Source of the DNA: Vibrio gallicus
GTDB taxonomy: Bacteria > Pseudomonadota > Gammaproteobacteria > Enterobacterales > Vibrionaceae
Assembly: GCF_024346875.1 (NCBI RefSeq)
Contig: NZ_AP024872.1
Location: 1-64,000, forward strand
Reading direction: 5' to 3'
Length of the DNA: 64,000 nucleotides
The first letter of the stretch is position 1; every line of letters starts with the position of its first letter. The notes below the pieces were generated by a model. The model had not been told where the DNA came from, did no database searches, and saw only the letters and a program-made list of their open reading frames with translations. Shown in pieces: positions 18,995-27,414 of this stretch. The position numbers and the translations under genes are program-made.

Positions 18995-19009
18995 CTTTAC
19001 AGTGTAAAT
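18995..19009. promoter_or_regulatory. parS2: parS2 centromere-like site
   Basis: CTTTACAGTGTAAAT is a perfect match to NTTTACANTGTAAAN. It lies in the divergent intergenic region between the peptidase and ktrA, about 17 kb from the first copy. Confidence 0.8.
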
Positions 19010-19131
19010 CAGCGATTACTTGCTTAAATGATATTCATTGTTGAGAAATATCTTTTAAGATTTCATTATTTCGTTATCAAAATATAGCCCTATACTCAAT
19101 CAGTTACATTAAGTTCAAATGGAGAATATGG

Positions 19132-19794
19132 ATGAAGTCAGCCAAAAAGCAGTTTGCCGTAATTGGTTTAGGTAGATTCGGTAGATCAGTATGTCAGGAG
19201 CTGGCTGAAGCTGGATCGCAGGTGTTGGCGATCGATATCAACGAAGAGCACGTAAAAGGCGCTATGGAGTTTGCTTCAGAGGCTATCGTTGCTGATTGCA
19301 CTCACGAGGATACCGTAGCAGAGCTCAAGCTCGAAGAATACGATATGGTTATGGTTTCGATTGGTAGTGATATCAACGCCAGTATTCTAGCTACTCTAGT
19401 GCTCAAAGAGGCACACTGCAAAACGGTATGGGTGAAGGCGAACGATAAATTCCACGCTAAGATCTTACAAAAAGTGGGCGCGGATCGCGTCATTATGCCT
19501 GAGAAGGAAATGGGCGTTCGTATAGCCAGTCAGATGCTAGATAAGCGTGTGAAGGATTTCCATTTGCTTGGTAGCGGATTGGCGTTGACCGAGGTAGTGA
19601 TTAGCTCTTCTTTACTCGGTAAGTCGTTAAAAGATTTTGCGGTGTGCAAACTGGAAGATACCAAGGTTATTGCCCTCAAACGTGGCCCTGAAGTTATCAC
19701 GCAACCGAGCTTTGATAAGCCGTTAGAAACGGGTGATGTGATTATCTTAGTCGGACCTCACATTGAACTTGCACAGAAACTAAGATTGTTATGA
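19132..19794 (+). CDS. ktrA: KtrA, K+ uptake regulatory subunit
   Basis: A 220-residue RCK protein, the same length as Vibrio alginolyticus KtrA. The N-terminal Rossmann fold starts VIGLGRFGRSVCQELAEAG and binds nucleotide (ATP/ADP or NADH); the C-terminal RCK_C domain occupies about 140-220. It forms a cytoplasmic ring that gates KtrB. The stop overlaps the ktrB start by 4 bp (ATGA), so translation is coupled. It matters for growth under salt stress. Confidence 0.95.
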   Translation: MKSAKKQFAVIGLGRFGRSVCQELAEAGSQVLAIDINEEHVKGAMEFASEAIVADCTHEDTVAELKLEEYDMVMVSIGSDINASILATLVLKEAHCKTVWVKANDKFHAKILQKVGADRVIMPEKEMGVRIASQMLDKRVKDFHLLGSGLALTEVVISSSLLGKSLKDFAVCKLEDTKVIALKRGPEVITQPSFDKPLETGDVIILVGPHIELAQKLRLL

Positions 19795-21158
19795 TTCCTC
19801 GCTTCCATGACAGCCGTGTTTATTCTATAGGGCACGAAAAAAATAACGGCAAGGGTCAAGAGCCACGCATCATCATGGTGACCTTCTTGCTTATACTGCT
19901 GCCATGTGCGGTGCTACTGACTTTGCCTGTTTTTTCAGTATCTGGGCTATCGATTACCGATGCACTATTCACTGCTACCTCGGCCATCAGTGTAACTGGC
20001 TTAGGGGTGGTTGATACTGGGCAGCACTTTACGCTGAGTGGCAAAATCCTGCTGATGTTTCTGATGCAAATTGGCGGATTGGGACAGATGACGCTTTCTG
20101 CAGTATTGCTGTATATGTTTGGAGTGCGGCTTTCGCTACAACAGCAGGCATTGGCAAAAGAGGCGTTAGGACAAGATAGACGAGTTAACTTGCGTAAGTT
20201 GGTTAAGCGTATCATTTACTTTGCTCTAATTGCTGAGTTTATCGGTTTTGTACTTCTGAGTTATCGATGGGTGCCGGAGATGGGATGGAGTACTGGATTA
20301 TTTTATGCGCTATTTCACTCAATTTCGGCATTCAATAATGCAGGTTTTTCTCTGTTTTCTGACAGCATGGTTGGTTATGTAGGGGATCCATTAGTCATCT
20401 TCTGCCTTGCTGGATTGTTTATTATGGGTGGGTTGGGCTTTACGGTTATCGGTGATGTCACCAATAGGATATCTGGAGAGCGCCGCCATCTTCAGTTGCA
20501 TACCAAGATAATGCTAATTGCAACCCCCACACTATTGATTATCGGTACCTTGATGTTTTGGATTCTAGAGCGTCATAACGGCGCAACTCTAGGATCTCTT
20601 TCACAATCACAGCAATGGTTAGCGGCTTTCTTCCAATCTGCAACTGCACGTACCGCTGGATTCAACAGTATCGATCTTTCGTCGATGTCATCAGCTTCTA
20701 TGCTGTTCATGATTTTGTTAATGCTTATCGGAGCAGGTTCAACCTCAACCGGCGGTGGCATCAAGGTGTCGACCTTTGTTGTAGCGGCTGCGGCAACGTG
20801 GAGCTTCTTGCGCCAAAAAGAACATATCGTATTGTTTAGGCGAGCGGTGAGTAATCAAATAGTTACTCGTGCATTGGCGATAATCGTGGTGAGCTCTCTG
20901 ATCTTATTTATTGCAACGTTTGCCTTGATGGTGACTGAGAAAGCCTCGTTTGAGGTAGTTGTGTTTGAAACTATTTCAGCCTTTGCTACGGTTGGGGTGA
21001 GTGCTGGCCTTACGGCGCATCTTTCTGAACCCGGAAAGTTAATAATGGTTGTGGTGATGATTATTGGCCGTATCGGGCCCCTGACCTTAGCGTATATGTT
21101 AGCGCGGCCAGAAAAGACCTTAGTTAAATACCCAGAAGAGACGGTATATACCGGATAG
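19791..21158 (+). CDS. ktrB: KtrB, Na+-dependent K+ transporter
   Basis: A 455-residue membrane protein of the Trk/Ktr/HKT superfamily with four M1-P-M2 modules. Selectivity loops are visible around SVTGLGVVD, FNNAGFSLF, TAGFNSID and ATVGVSAGL. The intracellular gate loop Gly/Ser-rich GAGSTSTGGGIKVST in the third module is as in V. alginolyticus KtrB. With KtrA it imports K+ in a Na+-dependent way. Confidence 0.95.
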   Translation: MIPRFHDSRVYSIGHEKNNGKGQEPRIIMVTFLLILLPCAVLLTLPVFSVSGLSITDALFTATSAISVTGLGVVDTGQHFTLSGKILLMFLMQIGGLGQMTLSAVLLYMFGVRLSLQQQALAKEALGQDRRVNLRKLVKRIIYFALIAEFIGFVLLSYRWVPEMGWSTGLFYALFHSISAFNNAGFSLFSDSMVGYVGDPLVIFCLAGLFIMGGLGFTVIGDVTNRISGERRHLQLHTKIMLIATPTLLIIGTLMFWILERHNGATLGSLSQSQQWLAAFFQSATARTAGFNSIDLSSMSSASMLFMILLMLIGAGSTSTGGGIKVSTFVVAAAATWSFLRQKEHIVLFRRAVSNQIVTRALAIIVVSSLILFIATFALMVTEKASFEVVVFETISAFATVGVSAGLTAHLSEPGKLIMVVVMIIGRIGPLTLAYMLARPEKTLVKYPEETVYTG

Positions 21159-21165
21159 ATAAACT

Positions 21166-21192
21166 AAGCCTCCAGATTATGGGGGCTTTTTT
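21166..21192 (+). terminator. Terminator of ktrAB
   Basis: Stem AAGCCTCC/GGGGGCTT (one wobble) followed by a T-run, directly after ktrB. Confidence 0.85.
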
Positions 21193-21304
21193 GTGGAACT
21201 GTTTTTTAGACGCGAGAGGTATGGATTAACTGTGCTATACAGCTGTCTATTATTCAATTTACACGTTACATTAAACTTATTATTTTCAAATATGGATTGA
21301 TAAC

Positions 21305-22240
21305 GTGCTGTTACAAGATCTCGAGGTCATATTAAAAGTTGCGGAATTTCGAAGCATTACTGCTGCCGCTACTAATCTTGATATGCGAACTGCTACTGCC
21401 AGTGCTGCGGTGAAGCGTGTAGAGGCTGAGTTAGGTGTTGAGTTGTTTGTCCGTACCACACGTCAATTACGCCTATCGTCCGCTGGCGAGCGTTATCTAC
21501 CTCAATGTGAACAGGCGATGCTGATCCTGAAACAGGCTAAGCAAAATGTAAAACAAGACCAAGGTATATTCGATGGTGAAGTTCGTATTGCGCTGTCATC
21601 AGATCTGGGGCGTAATATCATTACTCCTTGGCTAGATAGCTTTTTGGAATCCTATCCGAATGTAAAGCTCAGAAGCAGTATCAGTGATAGTAATATCGAT
21701 TTTTATCGAGATTCTGTGGATATGGCATTGCGTTATGGGTCTCCTAATGATGCCAATATGTATGGTTTCAAGATCTGTAATGTACCGCGACTGCTATGCG
21801 CAAGTCCGGCTTACCTAGATAAAAAAGGCTGCCCAGAAACTTTATCTGAGCTAAGTGAACATAACGGCCTGTTCTATCAACTGCATGATATTCTTCAAGA
21901 TGAATGGGTGTTTACCTATGATGGTGAAGTCCATAAGGTTAAGTTAAATGGTAATCGAGCCTCCAATGATGGCGATCTGGTGCGCCATTGGTGCGTTTCT
22001 GGTCAAGGACTTGCTATCAAATCGAGCTTAGATATGTCTAGCGACCTACTGAGTGGCAAGGTACTTAGCATCATGCCCGAGTACCAACCAACAGCAACCG
22101 AGTTGTGGTTGGTTTGCCCTAGCAGGCAGTCTATTACCCCAACGGTTCGCTTGCTTCGAGATTACTTTCGACAGCAAACCGCACAGGTCCTTTCTCAATT
22201 GGTTGACAAGGGTATCCTTGATAAATCCGTGCTTAAATAA
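21305..22240 (+). CDS. LysR-family transcriptional regulator
   Basis: A 311-residue regulator with a GTG start. The N-terminal winged helix (ITAAATNLDMRTATASAAVKRVEAELGVELFVRTTRQLRLS) is followed by a periplasmic-binding-type effector domain. It belongs to the broad CrgA/DmlR-like branch. The neighbours give no obvious target: ktrB upstream has its own terminator, and a repeat element separates it from grxB. Confidence 0.88.
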   Translation: MLLQDLEVILKVAEFRSITAAATNLDMRTATASAAVKRVEAELGVELFVRTTRQLRLSSAGERYLPQCEQAMLILKQAKQNVKQDQGIFDGEVRIALSSDLGRNIITPWLDSFLESYPNVKLRSSISDSNIDFYRDSVDMALRYGSPNDANMYGFKICNVPRLLCASPAYLDKKGCPETLSELSEHNGLFYQLHDILQDEWVFTYDGEVHKVKLNGNRASNDGDLVRHWCVSGQGLAIKSSLDMSSDLLSGKVLSIMPEYQPTATELWLVCPSRQSITPTVRLLRDYFRQQTAQVLSQLVDKGILDKSVLK

Positions 22241-22253
22241 TCCGCTATAAAAC

Positions 22254-22397
22254 AGGACACACACCTATCTCACCCCCTAATTTCCCGACCATAATAGGTG
22301 CCTGTCCTAGATTCTGGATAGCCATTATTGCTAGTAGAGTTAGTGTTTTTAATTGGGGCAGGCACCTTATTTTCTGAATCATTGAGGTGTGTGTCCT
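22254..22397. repeat. REP-like palindromic element (family 1)
   Basis: AGGACACACACCT (22254) pairs imperfectly with AGGTGCCTGTCCT (22296). GGCAGGCACCTT (22357) and AGGTGTGTGTCCT (22385) follow in the opposite sense, so the whole is a nested inverted repeat able to form long hairpins. It lies between lysR and grxB. The same core recurs at 24484, 31522, 37400, 40325 and 42238, and in the 43-bp array at 51883. Confidence 0.85.
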
Positions 22398-22521
22398 GTA
22401 TTGTCTATTAATATTTGATGGTGTTTCAAAGGATAACGACCTAACCGAAGGTGTTTAGTTTTGGTACCTTAATCTAAGTGGATTAACCAGTATTTAGCTT
22501 CTGCATTGATAAGGATGACAC

Positions 22522-23154
22522 ATGAAATTATATATTTACGAGCACTGCCCGTTTTGTGCTCGCGTTGCGTTTGTGGCTCAGACGCTTGGCTTAGACATAG
22601 AGTATGTAGTGGTTGATTACGCTGATGCAGACACTCTGATAAACCTTATTGGCCAAAAAATGGTGCCTGTCCTAGAAAAGGATGATGGTTCTATTATGGC
22701 TGAAAGCTTAGACATGATTGCTTATTTCCTAGATACCGCGAATAGTAGTCAAGCGCGTTTGCCATCGGCAGCAACATTAGCCTTTCAACAGCAAGCATTT
22801 CCGTGGATACAGCGTATTGGCTATCCTAGATGGTCGAATTTGGATCTGAAAGAGTTCCAGTCAGATAGTAGTAAAATGGCATGGCGCGCTAAAAAAGAGA
22901 CACAAGCCCTGAATTTTGACCACTTGCTTGAGCAGACCAAGCCTATTGTAGAGCAAGTAAATAGTCTGCTTATTGATGCTCAGGCTTTAATTGAACCAAA
23001 TTCGGGAGTGTCGACATTGCCAATTGTGGATCAAGCGCTGTATTTTTCTTTATTGCGTGGGTTCTTTGCTGAGCCATCGATTGAATGGCCTACAGAGCTA
23101 AAGCAGTGGTTGGTTACATGTAGTCAAAGTAAAAGGTTGCGCTTGGTACAATAA
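22522..23154 (+). CDS. grxB: Glutaredoxin 2
   Basis: A 210-residue Grx2 with the active site CPFC near the N-terminus (YEHCPFCARV), the cis-proline in MVPVLEKDDG and an all-helical GST-like C-terminal domain. It reduces protein and glutathione mixed disulfides in the cytoplasm using glutathione. A terminator follows. The codons for MVPVL contain a 15-base match to the nearby repeat element, see findings. Confidence 0.93.
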   Translation: MKLYIYEHCPFCARVAFVAQTLGLDIEYVVVDYADADTLINLIGQKMVPVLEKDDGSIMAESLDMIAYFLDTANSSQARLPSAATLAFQQQAFPWIQRIGYPRWSNLDLKEFQSDSSKMAWRAKKETQALNFDHLLEQTKPIVEQVNSLLIDAQALIEPNSGVSTLPIVDQALYFSLLRGFFAEPSIEWPTELKQWLVTCSQSKRLRLVQ

Positions 23155-23189
23155 AGGTAAGAGCAAAACTCAAAATTTGTATTTTCTGC

Positions 23190-23224
23190 AACGGTTTAAG
23201 GCATATGCTTTAAGCCGTTTTTTA
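23190..23224 (+). terminator. Terminator of grxB
   Basis: Stem AACGGTTTAA/TTAAGCCGTT (one G-U pair) followed by TTTTT. Confidence 0.8.
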
Positions 23225-23369
23225 CTTGGAGAATGAGCTTTGGCTATAGCTCACTAATTATCAAATTAAATTTGATAATGTTTCATTGTTTGGCCTGTTT
23301 ATTAAGCAAGTAATAGGCGTAACCTATATTGCGAACACACATCAAGTGGATTAACTGGAGAATACGGAT

Positions 23370-24395
23370 ATGTCATTGCCATCAAATATTAAAGCTATAG
23401 GTTTTACTCAATCACTTCCTATTAGTGAACAAGCGAGCCTTGTAGAATTTACCAAAGCGTTGCCAGAAATTGGAGATAAAGACCTACTAGTTAAGGTTAA
23501 AGCCACTTCCATTAATCCAGCTGATGCAAAAATACGTGTGCGCAGTGCTAAGGATAAAGTACTAGATCAAGCGCGAGTGCTTGGCTACGATGCGGTTGCT
23601 GAAGTCGTGGCGCTTGGTTGTGAGGTTACAGGCTTTGAGCTTGGAGACCGTATCTATTATGCAGGAGACGTAACTCGTCAAGGAGCACATGCTCAATACC
23701 AAGCTGTTGATTATCGCATTGCTTCCCACGCTCCATTGAGCCTAACTGATGAAGAAGCCGCTGTGATGCCATTAACCAGTCTTACTGCCTGGGAGGCTCT
23801 ATTTGACCGACTTCGTATCCGAGCAGAGGAAAATAAGACCTTGCTTGTAATTGGTGGTGCTGGTGGTGTGGGTTCAATCACCATTCAACTTGCGAAGCAA
23901 CTGACTAATCTTACCGTTATCGGTACCGCATCTCGCCCAGAAACTGAGCAGTGGGTGAAGGATATGGGGGCGGATTACGTTGTTAACCACCGTGATCTTG
24001 TACAATCGGTTCGCGAGCAAGGTATTGAGCATGTTGACTACATCTTTAATGTCGCAGATACCAAGGGTCACTGGGAGTCGATGGTAGAGCTTATTGCGCC
24101 TCAAGGCATGATCAGCTCTATTGTTGAGTTTGATGGAGGTATTGATTTATCTGCCTTGCAGGGTAAATCTGCGGGCTTTATTTGGGAGTTAATGTTTACC
24201 CGCTCTCTATTTACTACCGAAGATATTCAGCAACAGCAACACATTCTTTTCCAAGTAGCAAACCTGATTGATAGCGGAAGAATTAAATCGACCCTCACTC
24301 AAACCCTGCACGGTTTTGAAGTAGAAACGTTTAAACAAGCCCATAGTTTGATTGAAAGTGGTACTACGATTGGCAAGATAGCAATCAAATACTAG
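23370..24395 (+). CDS. Zinc-type alcohol dehydrogenase-like / quinone oxidoreductase family protein
   Basis: A 341-residue MDR-superfamily reductase. A GroES-like N-terminal domain (SINPADAKIRVR) precedes a Rossmann domain with VIGGAGGVGSITIQLAKQL. The catalytic zinc cysteine and structural zinc site of true alcohol dehydrogenases are not visible, so an NADPH-dependent quinone or enal reductase is more likely. An AATTAACTGGAGAA ribosome site precedes the ATG; a terminator follows. Monocistronic. Confidence 0.88.
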   Translation: MSLPSNIKAIGFTQSLPISEQASLVEFTKALPEIGDKDLLVKVKATSINPADAKIRVRSAKDKVLDQARVLGYDAVAEVVALGCEVTGFELGDRIYYAGDVTRQGAHAQYQAVDYRIASHAPLSLTDEEAAVMPLTSLTAWEALFDRLRIRAEENKTLLVIGGAGGVGSITIQLAKQLTNLTVIGTASRPETEQWVKDMGADYVVNHRDLVQSVREQGIEHVDYIFNVADTKGHWESMVELIAPQGMISSIVEFDGGIDLSALQGKSAGFIWELMFTRSLFTTEDIQQQQHILFQVANLIDSGRIKSTLTQTLHGFEVETFKQAHSLIESGTTIGKIAIKY

Positions 24396-24421
24396 TACTA
24401 CTCTTTCTACCCAACCTGAAC

Positions 24422-24453
24422 AAAACGCCAATAGATGATATTGGCGTTTTATT
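24422..24453 (+). terminator. Terminator of oxidoreductase gene
   Basis: Eleven-bp stem AAAACGCCAAT/ATTGGCGTTTT with T-rich 3' arm. Confidence 0.88.
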
Positions 24454-24483
24454 ATTTATCAATTACTTACCTGTTTAAAAAAC

Positions 24484-24760
24484 AGGACACACACCTATCT
24501 AGCTCCCTAATTTCTCGACCGTAATAGGTGTCTGTCCTAGATTCTGGATAGCTAATTCCCGCTAGTAGACTTAGTGCTATAAAATAGGACACACACCTAT
24601 CTAGATCCCTAATTTTCCGACCGTAATAGGTGTCTGTCCTAGATTCTGGATAGCTAATTCCCGCTAGTAGACTTAGTGCTATAAAACAGGACACACACCT
24701 ATCTAGCTCCCTAATTTCCCGACCGTAATAGGTGCCTGTCCTAGATTCTGCTAGATTCTG
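24484..24760. repeat. Three-copy tandem array of 102-bp REP-like unit (family 1)
   Basis: AGGACACACACCT begins at 24484, 24586 and 24688, exactly 102 bp apart. Each is followed about 42 bp later by AGGTGTCTGTCCT or AGGTGCCTGTCCT, so each unit forms an imperfect palindrome of about 55 bp plus a GATTCTGGATAGC spacer. The third unit has a short GATTCTG duplication. A minus-strand open frame across the array is repeat-derived and not called. Confidence 0.92.
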
Positions 24761-24769
24761 GATAAGCAA

Positions 24770-25040
24770 ATTCTTGCCAGCGGACTCAGTGCAGAGGCTA
24801 TGTCATTATTGATACGAGATAGTTTGCCATGTTTAGTGAGGATAACTGTTGATGGGCTAACCGGCGTCATGCGTTTGAGAAAGGGGTGCGTAAGCTACGC
24901 AAAGTAGTATGAGTAACCTAATCTTAGTGATATATGAACGGTACTTGATGTTGTTCTAGGGGGATGAGAAGTGTTTAACGGAAGGTGAAGATTGGTTTAG
25001 GAATGATTGATATTATTGTACGAAATTTACTGGTTTCCAA
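24770..25040. other. Intergenic region, no gene seen
   Basis: About 270 bp with no convincing ORF or RNA. A small palindrome GCGTAAGCTACGC occurs near 24888. It may be decayed repeat or gene remnant. Confidence 0.4.
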
Positions 25041-25044
25041 ACGA

Positions 25045-25073
25045 AAAAAAGCAAGCCATAGGCTTGCTTTTTT
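25045..25073 (-). terminator. Terminator of cold-shock gene
   Basis: Stem AAAAAAGCAAGCC/GGCTTGCTTTTTT, A/T-flanked on both sides so usable on either strand, 15 bp after the csp stop. Confidence 0.9.
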
Positions 25074-25087
25074 CTAAAAAGGTAAGC

Positions 25088-25300
25088 TTAGATAACAGTA
25101 ACGTTAGCAGCTTGAAGACCTTTTTGACCTTGCTCAACTTCGAAAGACACTTTTTGGCCTTCAGCAAGAGTACGGAAACCGTCAGAAGCGATTGCACGGA
25201 AGTGAACGAATACGTCAGCACCGCCGTTATCTTGAGAAATGAAACCGAAACCTTTCTCTTCGTTAAACCATTTTACTGAACCAGTTGCTTTATTTGACAT
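25088..25300 (-). CDS. CspA-family cold-shock protein
   Basis: A 70-residue cold-shock domain protein. RNP1 is KGFGFISQ and RNP2 is VFVHF. It binds single-stranded RNA and DNA and melts mRNA structure at low temperature. An AAGGGA ribosome site lies upstream. The gene-free stretch upstream (about 370 bp) leaves room for the long structured leader typical of cspA mRNAs. Confidence 0.95.
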   Translation of the reverse strand: MSNKATGSVKWFNEEKGFGFISQDNGGADVFVHFRAIASDGFRTLAEGQKVSFEVEQGQKGLQAANVTVI

Positions 25301-25672
25301 GATATGTCCCTTGATGTTTTTTGATTAAATTATATCGCCATTTGCGATTGAACTGAGTTTAAGAGTTATCTAAATTTAAGATGAAGCTAAGGGATCACAG
25401 AGGTTTACAACAACTACGAAGGAATTCTCAAGACTTACTTTTACTTACTGTTCTTAAATAACTCTACGTTACAGAGCGAGGGTGATATTACAGCAGTTTC
25501 GATCATTGTAAAGCCTTATTTTTATTTTGTTACACCTTTATGGGCTAAACACCTATGAAATTAAGCTCTTATGCTATTTTCAATTAATTTTTGAATATTA
25601 TTCAAAAATTACGCTGTTTATTCGATAGTTATAAGATTCTATTATGCATCCATACCAGTGAGGCGTTGAGCC
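25301..25672. other. Divergent intergenic region with probable csp leader
   Basis: No gene seen. On the minus strand it probably encodes a long 5' leader of the cold-shock mRNA; the start point cannot be fixed by eye. The plus-strand promoter of the quinol-monooxygenase-like gene should be near 25560-25650. Confidence 0.45.
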
Positions 25673-25708
25673 TTGCATCGTTACCAAACCACAGTAGAGA
25701 CTATGATC

Positions 25709-25999
25709 ATGACTAAATTAACTATCGTTGCAAACATCATTGCTAAAGCAGACTCAATTGAACTTGTAAAAGAAGAGCTTTTAAAGCTGATTGATATCAC
25801 TCGTGCTGAAGATGGATGCATTAACTATGACCTCCACCAAGACAATGAGAATCCAGCGCACTTTACCTTTTATGAAAACTGGGTTTCTCGTGAACTATGG
25901 CAAATCCACATGGCAAATACGCACTTAGCTGACTATATGGCGGCAACTGAGGGTGCAGTAGAGGCATTTACTCTCAACGAAATGACTCAAATTGCTTAA
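25709..25999 (+). CDS. Antibiotic biosynthesis monooxygenase (ABM/YgiN-like) domain protein
   Basis: About 97 residues from the ATG at 25709, chosen because GAGA lies 8 bp upstream; an ATG at 25703 is too close to it. It is a single ferredoxin-like ABM domain: AEDGCINYDLHQDNENPAHFTFYENWVSRELWQIHMA is the family core. Such proteins are small cofactor-free monooxygenases or quinol-linked enzymes (YgiN). Monocistronic with a terminator downstream. Confidence 0.85.
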   Translation: MTKLTIVANIIAKADSIELVKEELLKLIDITRAEDGCINYDLHQDNENPAHFTFYENWVSRELWQIHMANTHLADYMAATEGAVEAFTLNEMTQIA

Positions 26000-26090
26000 T
26001 CTATTTGAGTCTATAAGGTACTGATATTGCTCTACACATTGTTACTAATGTGAGTGCTTAAAGGCTTGTTCGTAACAGTATCACATTGCA

Positions 26091-26128
26091 AAAGCGCCGA
26101 GGATTGAATAGATCCTCGGCGCTTTTTT
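26091..26128 (+). terminator. Strong shared terminator
   Basis: Fourteen-bp stem AAAGCGCCGAGGAT/ATCCTCGGCGCTTT with T-run on the plus strand and T/A-rich flank on the minus strand. It serves the ABM gene and the convergent MFS gene. Confidence 0.92.
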
Positions 26129-27311
26129 ATTGTTTGTTTTCTGCTTTCTTAGCTGCGGATACTAGGTTGTTGGTAATGAGGCTACCTAAAACCATAATTA
26201 CGCTAAACCCAGCGACACCACTCCAACCAAGGTGTTCAAATGCCATTACCCCCGCAAAAGACCCAAATGCGCCACCTAGATAATATCCGAGCATATAGAT
26301 GCCATTGATGCGACTTTGCGCCGTAGGGTCAATCGAGAATACACGTACCTGGTTTGAAACTTGCGCGCTAAACACGCCAAGGTCGACCAAGATAATACCT
26401 GCGATAAGTCCAATTAAATTATTACCAAATAGCGCCGATACAATAAAGCCTGATGCGATAAGCAATAGGGCTGCGTTGATCATGTTACGCGACCCGACCT
26501 TTGCAACTAATACACCCGAAACCCTTGCTCCAACAACCCCGGCTAAGGCTATGATGCCAAATAATCCTGCTTGTTGTGCATCGTAGTTAAATGGTGATTG
26601 ATGCACATGTAATGCTAGGGTTGCCCAGAGTGCATTAAATGAGGCGAACCAGAATGCACCGGTTAATGCTGATTGACGCAAAATTAGATGCTGTTTGAGT
26701 AAAGAGCCCATACTTGCCACTAGCTGTAGATAGGGCATGTTATTGGTTGGTTTGTTTTCCGGAAGAAACTTATATAGCAATAAACCAAATAGGGTTGCTA
26801 GTGAGGCTGACATTAAGAACACGGCCCGCCACCCAAATTGCTCCCCTATAAATCCGCTTAAGGTTCGAGACAGCAATATACCGATAGTTAGTCCTGTCAT
26901 TAAGGTGCCAATTACCTTGCCTTTGTTTTCGGGGGTGCTTAGTGATGCAGCAAATGGAATCAACTGCTGAGTAATGTTTGCGCTTAAGCCAATAGCAAAA
27001 CAAGCGACAATTAACACCAATAAACTATTAGCTGAGAACGCGAGTAAAGAAGAGGTGATTAACAGCATGGATAAGACGCTGATTAAGCGTCTACGTGGCA
27101 GTTTATCTCCGAGAGGGGACAATAACAGGAGTGCCGTAGCATAACCAATTTGACCCGCAGCAGGAATGGTTCCAAGTTGGGCACTGGTTAACCCAAGGTC
27201 ATGCCCAATTTGTGGCAATATTGGTTGATTATAATAAAGGTTGGCGGCGGTAGCGGACACTGCGCTCGACATTAAAAGTAGGCGAGCTTTACTTAAAGGT
27301 TGTTGTTGCAT
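26127..27311 (-). CDS. MFS transporter
   Basis: A 394-residue major-facilitator protein with 12 predicted helices. The A-like motif between helices 2 and 3 is SPLGDKLPRRRLI, and the N-terminus ATAANLYYNQPILPQIG is typical of the YnfM/YgaY-like drug-exporter branch. The substrate is unknown. A LysR gene lies about 100 bp upstream on the same strand and is a likely regulator. Confidence 0.88.
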   Translation of the reverse strand: MQQQPLSKARLLLMSSAVSATAANLYYNQPILPQIGHDLGLTSAQLGTIPAAGQIGYATALLLLSPLGDKLPRRRLISVLSMLLITSSLLAFSANSLLVLIVACFAIGLSANITQQLIPFAASLSTPENKGKVIGTLMTGLTIGILLSRTLSGFIGEQFGWRAVFLMSASLATLFGLLLYKFLPENKPTNNMPYLQLVASMGSLLKQHLILRQSALTGAFWFASFNALWATLALHVHQSPFNYDAQQAGLFGIIALAGVVGARVSGVLVAKVGSRNMINAALLLIASGFIVSALFGNNLIGLIAGIILVDLGVFSAQVSNQVRVFSIDPTAQSRINGIYMLGYYLGGAFGSFAGVMAFEHLGWSGVAGFSVIMVLGSLITNNLVSAAKKAENKQ

Positions 27312-27414
27312 GGGATTACCCTATTAACTTGCGGTTGATGCGGCTAGTTTAGGGAATACACATTAATAACAGAAATAGCCATTTAATTTAGATTCAATAC
27401 AATTTTGGTATAGA

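Noticed and set aside
24467..24769. 100-aa minus-strand open frame
   Set aside because: It is created by the 102-bp triplicated repeat; the translation is itself a threefold repeat with no ribosome site.
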